From: Armatimonadota bacterium | Lineage (GTDB): Bacteria; Armatimonadota; Armatimonadia; Armatimonadales; Armatimonadaceae | Direction of reading: 5' to 3' | DNA length: 20,064 nt | Assembly (NCBI GenBank): GCA_014381035.1 | Contig: JACMIS010000300.1 | Span: forward strand, 1-20,064 | Shown here: positions 6,837 through 15,091 of the stretch, in pieces | Position numbering within the stretch: position 1 is the stretch's first letter | Layout: each line of letters begins with the position of its first letter | Translations under genes and position numbers: made by a program | The notes under the pieces: generated by a model | Told to the model about the DNA's origin: nothing | Database searches by the model: none | Seen by the model: the letters and a program-made list of their open reading frames with translations, nothing else

Positions 6837-9800
6837 ATGTCTGTCTTTCGCTTTGCTTTCTCTCGACGCACCTTAAGCGCGTCCGTCTTTTTACCGGGGC
6901 TTGTTTGTGCCATAACCGTGCCCGTCCACGCACAAACATTATCGCCCCGCCCGGTCAACATCGTGAACGAGAAGTTCGCCACCGTTTCCTCCGGTTCGCA
7001 ATCCGTGGTCCGGGTCGCCGTACCGAGTAATGCTACTGACTCCGCCACGCGGGACGCAGTGACGAAAAAACTCAAGGCGACGTGGAAAGCGCAGGGGCAG
7101 GCATTATCGCGCTCCGCGCAGAGCTTGGAAAAAGCCGGTCCGATGAAGGGTAGGCAGGTAGTCATCCCGGTCTCCACGATCATCCAGATAGAGAAAAACG
7201 GCGTGCCCGTCACCCGCGCCTGGAGGACCCGTGCTGTCGGCGGGGGGGCATTAACTTTCCGCTACACAGGCTTTTCTCAGCAGAGACAGCGGGAATTAGA
7301 GGCACAAATCGCCATCTATTATCCGCGCATCGAAGCGATCTACGGAAAACCTGCCGTTTCGGGTGAAGTCGAGATCGTAGATGTCGGCACGTTCGATAGT
7401 AGCTCGATCCCACAAGTCCAGCGTCTGTTTGCGTTCGGCGGCTATGACGTCGCGAACAACCGTATCCTGCTACCCACTTTCGATAGCAGCATTACTTCCG
7501 AGCAAGCACTGATATTGAACCTGGTACACGCATTTCACGGTCCGGCGGTGTTTCAATATGACGCGTGGGAGCAGGGCTTCGCCCGCGCCGCCGCTTCCGT
7601 GATCACCCGCTCCGACACCTTTTTCGATAACGAAACGGCGCGGAGTATTTTCTCTTACCTACCCTGGTATGATCTGGCGAACCAGCCAGGACTCGGGAAC
7701 CCGACGTTTTTCCCCCGTTCGCAGGCGAATGTACAACTGGAAGGTGTCTTCACCGGCGGCAAGATGATGCTTACCCGTTTAAGTATGAGTGGTGCCGCGT
7801 GGCTCAAGGCTTATATCGAAAACCCGAACTTCTTCCGACAATTCAACGAAGCGTATTATGCCCAATTTGAACCGGGGGCGTCACCCTCGCTTGCCGGGAA
7901 TGTGCCGGCACTGAAGAACATCGCCGCCCCGTTTCTGTCGGATGGTGTGGAAGGGTTACCGTTCGAGGATTGGTATCGTCGCCAGTACGTCCTCGATACG
8001 TCCGTTTCGGTGGGGCGCAAGCTACACACGACTGTTATTCCTGGTCCGTTTACCGAGGATGGGGGACAGTCGGCATTGTTTCAGGTGGTATATTTCCGTA
8101 CCAAAGCGGATGGCGATGAGGATCTGCTTCCCGGGCGTGTTTACGCGACGTATCATGACGCTTCCGGCGCGACGATCCGCCTCGGAATCGCGTCCGAGCA
8201 GGTCGAGTTAGAGGGAGGTGAAGGTTCGATCACCACGCAATCTTTCCAGTCGCGTGAGGGACGCATCACGGTGGACTTCAACGTCGGCGCGGAGTCGGTG
8301 CGGACGTACCTCCCGGGCGGACTGACCGGTGATCTTCAAGCCGTTCTACTCGGTGCGAATACGAGCGGGCGCGACGTGACCGTCATCCAGAGAGCGAGTA
8401 CGGGGAACCGCACGCAAACCGCACGGACCGAAGGCGCGGCGTTCGGGGTCAATCTCGGGACCGCCAGTAATGATCTGGTGAAAACCGAAATCACCTATAC
8501 GGATACGACCGGGGCGACGAAGACCTATCGGCGAAACACCGGCGATGGACAGGCATTTGTGGTTTTGCGCCCGGACCAAAACGGCGGCGATCTGACCATG
8601 ATTTCGCGTGCCTTCGCCTCCGCGCAAGTACCCTATCTGGTTTCCTTTCCGTTATCACCGGTGACGACAAGCATCCCGGACACTCTCGGGCTTAGCACGA
8701 ATGACTTCCTGTTGTCGTATTGGGACTCCGTGACAAGCAGTTATGGGACGGTGGTACAGGATCCGGGGGCGAGCATCGGGTCTATCGCGCCGGGACGCGC
8801 CTACTGGTTCAAGGCGGCACCATTAGATCGTTCGCGTGCCGAAGTGAATCTGCAACTGACCGGTACCCTTCCGGTGACCGATGTTGACTTCGCCGTTCCC
8901 GCACGCTACGGGTGGAATATGATCGGTTCGCCGTTCACGGGCGAAACGACGGATGTGAACGATATTTTGGTGCAGAATCAGAACAACGATTCCATCACTT
9001 GGGAGGAAGCGGTCGCGCAAAACCTGGTCGCCGCCAAGCCCTACCGATTCGACCGTGCCACGGGGCAATTCGTCGAAACGGAAACCATCAACGCGCCGGA
9101 ATGGGAAGGGGTGTTCCTGCGGGTCCTGATACCGGGAACGTTGACTCTGATCCTTCCCGCGCCGGACGCGACAACCCGCAAAGTGCCCCTTCGCACCCGC
9201 TCCGTGGCGACGAAGCCGACCCGTCCGGATTGGGCGGTGACGATCCGCACCCGGCAGGACGCCGATGAAAAGTACGGCTTCTTCGGGCGCGAAGCCGCTT
9301 CGACATTCGGTGTGGCGCGAGGCGCGACCGACGGCTACGATAACCGACTGGATCGGGAGGAGCCGCCTGTCGTTGTGCAGAGCGTCGGGTTGCTCTTCGA
9401 CGCGCCGACACGCGGCGTGACGAAAAGTACGGGGGGGCGTTATGTTTCCGATTTCCGCGATGCCGGGAAACGTAACAACGCCTGGCAGTTCACTTCGCTC
9501 GCGGTGACGCCCGGACCCGTGCGTCTGCAGTGGGAAAATCTCGGTACGGTGCCGCGTGGGACCAATCTCGTGTTGACCGACAGCGAAACCGGTGAAAAAG
9601 TAACGCTCCGTAATCGCTCTTCCTATACGTGGACGGCGACGAATACAAAACGCTCGCGGCGGTTCGCGATCTCTGCCGAGCCGACACGAACAACGCCACT
9701 GATGCTTACCAATGTGCAGGTCAGTCGCTTGGGAGGGCGGGCGCAGGGCGGTACGCGTAGCTTCGGCATATCGTACAACGTGACGGCGAACGCGGAGGTT

Positions 9801-10019
9801 ACTGTGGAACTGATGTCACAGAACGGCAAACTGCTCAGCCGTCTCGGTAACGGTGGGCGTTCGGTGTTACAGGGACGACAATCCGTGCTCTGGAACGGAC
9901 GTTCGCAGGATGGCTCCGCATTACCCGGTGGTTCCTACACGTTGCGGATCACGGCGAAACCGACCGACGGTGATGGAGTGCCGGTGACAATACTGCGCCC
10001 GGTGGTGGTGCTAAATTAA
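6837..10019 (+). CDS. Large secreted protein with degenerate gluzincin-like domain and FlgD-like C-terminal Ig domain
   Basis: The protein has 1060 residues. Residues 1-32 form a Sec signal peptide (FSRR, hydrophobic core, cleavage after VHA). Residues 100-300 look like a peptidase M1-type scaffold: the HExxH position reads L-N-L-V-H (227-231), followed by AFHG and W-E-Q-G-F-A with E245 at the usual third-ligand place. The first His and the catalytic Glu are thus replaced. Residues 580-780 carry repeated beta motifs (PGRAYWFKA, GWNMIGSPF, GVFLRVLIPGTLTLILP) like those seen in secreted, cell-surface proteins. Residues 975-1045 resemble the FlgD Ig-like domain (VTVELMSQNGKLL, SVLWNGRSQDGSALPGGSY). 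It is followed with no gap by a lipoprotein gene. It is not a known enzyme, and substrate binding without catalysis is possible. No Shine-Dalgarno site is evident. Confidence 0.8.
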   Translation: MSVFRFAFSRRTLSASVFLPGLVCAITVPVHAQTLSPRPVNIVNEKFATVSSGSQSVVRVAVPSNATDSATRDAVTKKLKATWKAQGQALSRSAQSLEKAGPMKGRQVVIPVSTIIQIEKNGVPVTRAWRTRAVGGGALTFRYTGFSQQRQRELEAQIAIYYPRIEAIYGKPAVSGEVEIVDVGTFDSSSIPQVQRLFAFGGYDVANNRILLPTFDSSITSEQALILNLVHAFHGPAVFQYDAWEQGFARAAASVITRSDTFFDNETARSIFSYLPWYDLANQPGLGNPTFFPRSQANVQLEGVFTGGKMMLTRLSMSGAAWLKAYIENPNFFRQFNEAYYAQFEPGASPSLAGNVPALKNIAAPFLSDGVEGLPFEDWYRRQYVLDTSVSVGRKLHTTVIPGPFTEDGGQSALFQVVYFRTKADGDEDLLPGRVYATYHDASGATIRLGIASEQVELEGGEGSITTQSFQSREGRITVDFNVGAESVRTYLPGGLTGDLQAVLLGANTSGRDVTVIQRASTGNRTQTARTEGAAFGVNLGTASNDLVKTEITYTDTTGATKTYRRNTGDGQAFVVLRPDQNGGDLTMISRAFASAQVPYLVSFPLSPVTTSIPDTLGLSTNDFLLSYWDSVTSSYGTVVQDPGASIGSIAPGRAYWFKAAPLDRSRAEVNLQLTGTLPVTDVDFAVPARYGWNMIGSPFTGETTDVNDILVQNQNNDSITWEEAVAQNLVAAKPYRFDRATGQFVETETINAPEWEGVFLRVLIPGTLTLILPAPDATTRKVPLRTRSVATKPTRPDWAVTIRTRQDADEKYGFFGREAASTFGVARGATDGYDNRLDREEPPVVVQSVGLLFDAPTRGVTKSTGGRYVSDFRDAGKRNNAWQFTSLAVTPGPVRLQWENLGTVPRGTNLVLTDSETGEKVTLRNRSSYTWTATNTKRSRRFAISAEPTRTTPLMLTNVQVSRLGGRAQGGTRSFGISYNVTANAEVTVELMSQNGKLLSRLGNGGRSVLQGRQSVLWNGRSQDGSALPGGSYTLRITAKPTDGDGVPVTILRPVVVLN

Positions 10020-10033
10020 TGCGAGGAAATAGT

Positions 10034-10990
10034 ATGACGGCTTGGAGAAACGGGCGAAGGGCTTTTTTCGGGGTTTGCGCGGCAACGCTTTTGGCGACAC
10101 TTGCCGGATGCGGCGGCGGGGGCGGCGGAGGGGGTGGTGGCAATACACCGGACACGGTTGTCACCGGTTTCGTGCTGGACTCCGCGAATGGTGACGAAGA
10201 AGTCGAGGGAGCGACCGTAGTGATGGGAGCAGTCTCCGGAACCACGATCACGCGCGATGCGGCGTCTACCACCAACCTGGTGGGGTCGTTCCGGTTGGAA
10301 AACGTTCCTGTCGGAACGACGACGGCGACAGTCACTTTTCTGAACAGTCGGCAGGTCGGCGATACCGAGCAACGGGAAACCTTCACCGACACGCAGACAA
10401 TCGCATTCACCCCCCCCATCGCACGGGGAGGGAACTCGAATATCGAACTCGTGGTCAATATCGCGCAGATAAGCGGGCGCGTTCTCCTGCCGGACGGGAC
10501 ACCGGCGGCAGGGGCGACTGTGATTGTCGCGCCATCGGGCTTGCGCACGACTGCGGATACGCAAGGCAATTTCTTCATTCCTAACGTTCCCGCCGAAGCG
10601 GTCGAAGTCACAGGCGTACTGGGCACTTCCGCTGGCACGGTGACCGTGACTGTTGGAAACGGTAGCAACAATATTGCCGATCTGAGGCTCGTCGAGGACA
10701 CCAACCCGAACCCACCTGGTCTCCCGCCAACCATCACCGGTACCGTCCGGCTTGAAAATTCGGGTGCCGGTGACCGCGCCGGGGGAGCGACCGTGATCCT
10801 GCTCCGGGATGGATCGCAAATCGAACAGACCATCGCCAATGCGCAGGGGGAGTATTCCTTCTACGTGCCGGTTGGCAACTATTCGGTCCGTATCTTCTTC
10901 GACGGCTTCGTTGACGCCAGTCAGGATCTTACCGTGACCAACCCCAATCAGCCGCGTGATATTTCGGTGACGTTGCAACGGCGGCTGTAG
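10034..10990 (+). CDS. Polyglycine lipoprotein with three carboxypeptidase-regulatory-like domains
   Basis: The protein has 318 residues. The ATG at 10034 is chosen over the one at 10019 (which overlaps the previous stop as TAATG) because GAGGAAA at 10023-10029 is a good Shine-Dalgarno site for it. The lipobox is LATLAGC with the lipidated cysteine at residue 26, directly followed by ten glycines. Three beta-sandwich units follow at about 42-130, 137-215 and 227-318. Each has the pattern TGxV...GATV...T...GxFxxxNVP typical of CarboxypepD_reg-like folds; the last reads ITGTV, GGATVILL, NAQGEYSFYVPVGNYSVRI. The protein is probably anchored in the outer or inner membrane facing the periplasm or surface. 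Its tight spacing suggests one operon with the 1060-residue secreted protein, possibly as a partner or surface anchor. No enzymatic motif was seen. Confidence 0.85.
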   Translation: MTAWRNGRRAFFGVCAATLLATLAGCGGGGGGGGGGNTPDTVVTGFVLDSANGDEEVEGATVVMGAVSGTTITRDAASTTNLVGSFRLENVPVGTTTATVTFLNSRQVGDTEQRETFTDTQTIAFTPPIARGGNSNIELVVNIAQISGRVLLPDGTPAAGATVIVAPSGLRTTADTQGNFFIPNVPAEAVEVTGVLGTSAGTVTVTVGNGSNNIADLRLVEDTNPNPPGLPPTITGTVRLENSGAGDRAGGATVILLRDGSQIEQTIANAQGEYSFYVPVGNYSVRIFFDGFVDASQDLTVTNPNQPRDISVTLQRRL

Positions 10991-11000
10991 GAGAAACGGC

Positions 11001-11384
11001 TTGGCTTTTTCCCGTTTGTACGCCTGTGACGCTTGCGAGATGGGGGAAGCCCTGCTGACGTTTGCCGAAACATGGGGCGCGGATTCCAAAGAGTCCGCGC
11101 CTTCGCCATACCCTGGCTATGGAAACGTACAGGGGTTATTCAATCGCCTCTGGTGTCCTTCCTGTCGGCGTGTACAGCCCTGGATACTGTTGCGGCTACA
11201 ACCGCCCGCCGCCCATGCGGTCGTCGCCTATGCGGAGGCGCAGCGTCTGGGTTTGACCGGATATGAAACCGGGATCTGTATGGAGTGTCGCGGCACGCTG
11301 AGCATTAGCGCGGAAGACGAACCGTGTCCGATCTGCGACGCGGGGAAGTTACGTCTCATCGGGGAGTGGGAGGATGGCATTTAA
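11001..11384 (+). CDS. Small protein with four CxxC pairs (double zinc ribbon), TTG start
   Basis: The protein has 127 residues. The TTG at 11001 is preferred because AGGAG (10989-10993) lies 7 nt before it and the next ATG (11041) would lose the first CxxC. Cysteines are C9/C12, C52/C55, C93/C96 and C109/C112. The last two pairs (CMEC then CPIC, 12 residues apart) look like a compact zinc ribbon, and the first two could form another metal site around a 39-residue insertion. There is no signal peptide, so it is expected in the cytoplasm. It lies 10 bp after the lipoprotein stop and is likely in the same transcript, although that places a cytoplasmic metal protein with two exported ones. I do not recognise the family. 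A regulatory or chaperone role is only speculation. Confidence 0.75.
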   Translation: MAFSRLYACDACEMGEALLTFAETWGADSKESAPSPYPGYGNVQGLFNRLWCPSCRRVQPWILLRLQPPAAHAVVAYAEAQRLGLTGYETGICMECRGTLSISAEDEPCPICDAGKLRLIGEWEDGI

Positions 11385-11392
11385 ATGTTAAG

Positions 11393-11416
11393 AGGGGGAG
11401 CCGGATGGCTCCCCCT
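11393..11416. terminator. Strong hairpin between convergent genes
   Basis: A perfect 10-bp stem (AGGGGGAGCC / GGCTCCCCCT) with a GGAT loop starts 8 bp after the zinc-protein stop codon. No T-tract follows on either strand, so it is not a textbook intrinsic terminator, but its position suggests 3'-end formation or transcript protection. Confidence 0.5.
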
Positions 11417-11448
11417 CGATAAGGTTTGGACTCAAGTTAAATTTTAGT

Positions 11449-11606
11449 ATTCAGTTGTCACCCGCTATGTAGTTTTCGTTATGAATTTGTCGCTCGCTAT
11501 GTAGTTTTCGTTATTCGATTGTGCGCTTCTATTTGCCATTAAGTTGTCTATATTCAGTTGTAGCGGTATTCGATTGTGATTTCTATATTCAGTTATATTC
11601 GGCTCT
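11449..11606. repeat. Irregular array of a decamer, consensus ATTCRRTTGT, in an AT-rich gap
   Basis: Copies or near copies begin at 11449, 11481, 11513, 11538, 11552, 11568, 11587 and, degenerate, 11597. The first units are 32 bp apart and share the 20-mer CGCTATGTAGTTTTCGTTAT (11463-11482 and 11495-11514); later units shrink to 14-25 bp. Another copy (ATTCAGTTGG, 11700-11709) overlaps the stop of the TPR gene. The rest of the 11385-11701 gap is AT-rich with no ORF. A small CGGTA/TACCG hairpin followed by TTTT lies at 11614-11630 and could be a weak terminator on the + strand. Confidence 0.7.
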
Positions 11607-11701
11607 ACTGTCGCGGTAAATATACCGTTTTATCCAAACTGTCAAACTAAAGACGCTTCACAGGCACAAAAAGTTTCCTGAATCTGTGTGCAATTTTACA
11701 T

Positions 11702-13402
11702 TCAGTTGGAAACGGCTTTGGAAGCGGTGTTGATTTCCCGCATCTCACGCCCGAACTCCATCAGGAAAACAGTCGCTTCTCCTCCGGCGTTCGCGTCGCC
11801 CGTCTCCACTTGCGTCAGGAGCGACGCGACGCCTTGTAGGAGTAAACTCGCCGCAAAAATCCGCTTCTGATGCTTGCGTTTCGCGCTGTCGTCTGAATTC
11901 GCCGGAGGCGGGACCGCCTTCAACAAGGAAACCAACCCGCTCACCTTTGCCGTCTGCGATGCCGTGGATTTATAGAAAACCGGCTGAGCGATCTGTTTTT
12001 TCCCCCAGGCGATACGATTCTGCTCGACGCGATCAGCGATTTTGGTAATCCCCTCGTCGAACAGTTGCAGGGCGGTACGATAGCGTGCCTCCACGTCGCC
12101 ACTACCTGTTGCCGCCGTCAACTGCTTGAGTGCTTCCTCATAATCACCTTTTATGGCAAGTAGTCTTGCATAACCCAGCAACACTTCTTTATCCGCAGGC
12201 GCGTCTGCCCGCGCCGACCTGTACAGCGCGGTGGCTTCATCCACCTTTCCGTCGGTCAACAGTGTTTCCGCCAAACCCACCTTCGCCCATGTCGCCGTCG
12301 GTTTCGCGCGCAAGATGTTCTCGTAGGTGGTTCGAGCGGCAGTCACATCACCGTTCTGAACCAGAATATCCGCGAGAAGGCGGGTGGCGGCGAGGCGTCC
12401 TTTCTGATCCTCGACCGGAATCACATCCAGTGCACGTTTCGCCTCGGAAAGCGCATCGCCCTTGCGTCCGGCTTGCAGGTAGGCACTGGCAAGAACTGTC
12501 CGGTACGTTGGATTCACGGGAGACAAATTCACCGCCTTCCGGTACGACAGGATCGCCCCCGAAACATCCCCGGCACGTATCTGCTCATCGCCCTGATGGC
12601 GTTCCGCCTCTGCCGCATTATCGGTGTCCGCTCCTGAGGACGGAAGGGGGGTGCGCGGTGTTACTGGAGCGACTGCCGGTGCCGGAGCGGTCAGGGGAAC
12701 GGGGACCGCAAGATTCGGCTCGGAACCAGGGGTAGCGGACGGTTCGGCGGAGGGGGTAGACCGCACCGTAGGAATGGGTTGTGGCGGTGGCAGGCTGGGC
12801 GCTGCCGCCTGTGCCAAATCATGCAAGGGACCGCGCAGGAAATCCTCTACCAGCGTGTTCGCCGCGCTCACGAGAGCATTGTCCGATTGACCCGAATTGC
12901 CGCCCGAACCGCCCGCCGCCCGCCGCGCTCGCCATGTTTTGCGTCCTTCCACTTGCTGTGTCTGCAACTCGATATCTACGCCACCGGCAGAATCCTGACT
13001 TGGCAGACCGGATACGACGAATGCCGAGTAACCCGCGCCCGCCGCCTTCGCGAGGGCATAACATTCCGTTGCTGTCGGCGAGGCCGGGTCGCCTATTTTG
13101 AGTCTCGCTTCCTGCGACGCACGAACAAACAAGGCACTATCCGGTGCGTAAACCACGGCGTCTACGAACCCGGTCTCGTTGAAACGGTCCCGCACCGCGG
13201 TGACGGCTTTCTTCGCCCGAAGAATATTTTCGTCAGGATTGTCCTTTGCGATGCGTCCGCCTGCGGGAATGCCGGGAGTAAACAAAACGATCAATGGTTT
13301 CGGGGGGGTGGCGAAGCCGGGTGACGCGAGTAATATCACACCGATTCCCGCACCAGCAACAGTCGCCCATCGCGGGGCATACAAGGACGGCTTAGCCTCC
13401 AT
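11702..13402 (-). CDS. Membrane-anchored or exported TPR protein with Pro-rich linker
   Basis: The protein has 566 residues. The ATG at 13402 has a good Shine-Dalgarno site (GGGAG, 6 nt away) inside the preceding gene and overlaps that gene's stop by 11 bp (ATGGAGGCTAA). Residues 12-32 form a signal peptide or anchor. Residues 34-200 form an alpha/beta domain (KPLIVLFTPG, VDAVVYAP, YSAFVVSG, VDIELQTQQVEGRKTW) reminiscent of periplasmic TolB-N/CsgG-like folds, though I cannot assign a family. Residues 203-256 are Pro-rich. Residues 265-430 hold about five TPR units (for example AEAERHQGDEQIRAGDVSGA), and the C-terminal 130 residues are helical. The expected location is periplasmic, as a scaffold acting with the upstream zinc-ribbon TPR protein. 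The function is unknown. Confidence 0.8.
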   Translation of the reverse strand: MEAKPSLYAPRWATVAGAGIGVILLASPGFATPPKPLIVLFTPGIPAGGRIAKDNPDENILRAKKAVTAVRDRFNETGFVDAVVYAPDSALFVRASQEARLKIGDPASPTATECYALAKAAGAGYSAFVVSGLPSQDSAGGVDIELQTQQVEGRKTWRARRAAGGSGGNSGQSDNALVSAANTLVEDFLRGPLHDLAQAAAPSLPPPQPIPTVRSTPSAEPSATPGSEPNLAVPVPLTAPAPAVAPVTPRTPLPSSGADTDNAAEAERHQGDEQIRAGDVSGAILSYRKAVNLSPVNPTYRTVLASAYLQAGRKGDALSEAKRALDVIPVEDQKGRLAATRLLADILVQNGDVTAARTTYENILRAKPTATWAKVGLAETLLTDGKVDEATALYRSARADAPADKEVLLGYARLLAIKGDYEEALKQLTAATGSGDVEARYRTALQLFDEGITKIADRVEQNRIAWGKKQIAQPVFYKSTASQTAKVSGLVSLLKAVPPPANSDDSAKRKHQKRIFAASLLLQGVASLLTQVETGDANAGGEATVFLMEFGREMREINTASKAVSN

Positions 13403-14795
13403 TGAGAACTCCCAGTGCCGCTTCGCAGGTATTCAAGCCGCGCTGTGCCGCAGAGGGGTTTCGCCCCGCCGCGATCTGCGCTTTATAGGCGGCAATGGCT
13501 TGAATATAAGCGACTTTCGCGCTCGGTATGTCGTTCGCACGCTGATAACACAGCCCGATCCCTTGTTGTGCGTCCCCAACGGGCGCACCCGCCGCGATTG
13601 CTTCCTGATACGAATCCACGGCGTCCTTGTAGCGTCCCAACCCTTGCAGAACGCGTGCCCGTTGCATCGGATCGCTTTCCATGTCCGGAGAGTTAGCGGT
13701 TTGTGGCGGGGCGACGGGAATCGGCGACGTTGCCGAACGCGGGTTCACCGTGATCTTCATGTAGCCACCCGACGGTTTCGCCGGTCTGCCCTCGGAGGTT
13801 GGAGGCACCGCCGCAACCCGCTCGCCATTTCCAAAACCGCTATTTCCGGCGTCACTTGCGGGAGGGGCGGCATCTATCGGCGGGAGTTGTGCCTCTTCAT
13901 TGCCGCTCCCTTTGGTTATTTTTATAATGTCGGCGGGAATCACGACCGGACCCGGTTTCGCCGGCGTGTTTCTCGCGCCGGGCAACGGTTTCGGCAACGG
14001 TAGCGTCGGTCCGGCAGTGATATTAGTAGGTGCAGGCGTGCCCGTCGCGGGCGCGTTCTGTTGCTGGAGTCCTCGTCGGGTCGCATCGAGGGATACAAAG
14101 GGGTCGCCACCGCGATTGGGGTCCAGATTGGGTGGCGGCATGGCACCGGGATTTATGGGGAGCGGAGATGTTTGCGGCGCGGGGGAAATAACGGCGACCG
14201 GCGCGGGTTGATCCGTAAGACTATTTGCTTTCGGCTTTCCCGGCGTCATGGCAAGAAAACCGAGAAATAACGCGAATCCGCCGCCGACAATCCCTGCCGC
14301 GATGGGAAACCATTGTGGCAACGGCAAAGGGACGGTAGACGGGGTCGCGCCGCGCAGGGTAGGCACCCAATTTGCGGAAACGATGGCGTTCGGCGGTGCG
14401 CTGGTACGTTCGCCGCGCTTGAGTCGCTCTAATCGCGTCACTTCGCCTGCTACATTCGGGAGCAGTTCCACAACGCGTTCCTGAGCCGCGACTGCTTTTT
14501 CCCGCTGGTCTGTGTGTTCGTACAGTGTCACCAGCAAGGTCAGAGCGGAAGCACTGAACGGTAATGTCGCAACGGCTTCCTCGGCGACGGGGATCGCGGC
14601 GACGAATTTTCCCTGCTCGGCAAGAAGATGCGCGTCGGAAAGAAGGACAGCCCCTCGTTCCGCCCTGCGCTCGGACTCGGCACGAACCGCTTCCTCGGCG
14701 GCAAGACTGCCTTCCGGGATGACGATTTTCGCGCCGCATTCCCGGCAAAACTTGTTACCGATCGGATTACGCTGATTACATTCTTTGCAGGTCAT
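13392..14795 (-). CDS. Zinc-ribbon, TPR, single-pass membrane protein
   Basis: The protein has 467 residues. The N-terminus is a zinc ribbon (C3/C6 and C17/C20, CKEC and CREC). A TPR-like helical region follows at 48-115, then one membrane helix at about 164-184 (AAGIVGGGFALFLGFLAM). A Pro/Ala/Asn-rich disordered stretch covers 190-370, and a C-terminal TPR block 380-465 (ARVLQGLGRYKDAVDSYQEA). The predicted topology puts the zinc ribbon and first TPR in the cytoplasm and the second TPR outside. It overlaps the next TPR gene by 11 bp, so the two products are likely made together. The domain order resembles other bacterial zinc-ribbon membrane proteins, but I know no named family for it. The Shine-Dalgarno site is weak (GTGAAAGTAA). 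Confidence 0.78.
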   Translation of the reverse strand: MTCKECNQRNPIGNKFCRECGAKIVIPEGSLAAEEAVRAESERRAERGAVLLSDAHLLAEQGKFVAAIPVAEEAVATLPFSASALTLLVTLYEHTDQREKAVAAQERVVELLPNVAGEVTRLERLKRGERTSAPPNAIVSANWVPTLRGATPSTVPLPLPQWFPIAAGIVGGGFALFLGFLAMTPGKPKANSLTDQPAPVAVISPAPQTSPLPINPGAMPPPNLDPNRGGDPFVSLDATRRGLQQQNAPATGTPAPTNITAGPTLPLPKPLPGARNTPAKPGPVVIPADIIKITKGSGNEEAQLPPIDAAPPASDAGNSGFGNGERVAAVPPTSEGRPAKPSGGYMKITVNPRSATSPIPVAPPQTANSPDMESDPMQRARVLQGLGRYKDAVDSYQEAIAAGAPVGDAQQGIGLCYQRANDIPSAKVAYIQAIAAYKAQIAAGRNPSAAQRGLNTCEAALGVLNGG

Positions 14796-14929
14796 AAGTT
14801 ACTTTCACTCGCTATCGCGGCATCACCTCCGACCGGGGACAGTGATGCCTGCTTTGCTATACAGCCCGAAAACACTGGCAAATATTGGTCGGACTGTCCG
14901 TTAGCCGATGTCAAGATAAGGAGAAGTAG

Positions 14930-14935
14930 ATTATA
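14930..14935 (-). promoter_or_regulatory. -10 box candidate for the zinc-ribbon/TPR operon
   Basis: TATAAT on the minus strand lies 135 bp before the ATG at 14795, in the 296-bp gap after ruvB. No convincing -35 box is seen 16-18 bp upstream. TTGACA on the same strand (14909-14914) has no matching -10 box. The gap otherwise shows no RNA gene or firm ORF. Confidence 0.35.
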
Positions 14936-15091
14936 AGACGGCGAGGTACATACATCACACGCCAGATACACAAGGTCCGTTTCAACGTTTCGACGCACGA
15001 ATCCTGCAAAACGTTCCCAATTACCGGAAGCCGCCGTTGCTCGATCTATCCCTATTGATTGGACACCGTGCCTTGTGTCGGGTTTCGTGGA

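Noticed and set aside
11449..11606. Decamer repeats as a CRISPR array
   Set aside because: Units are short and degenerate, spacing varies from 10 to 32 bp, and no cas gene is nearby.
14792..14998. 68-residue minus-strand GTG frame whose stop overlaps the ATG of the zinc-ribbon TPR gene (ATGA)
   Set aside because: It contains the likely -10 box of that operon, has composition unlike neighbouring genes and no recognisable domain; the overlap is probably chance.
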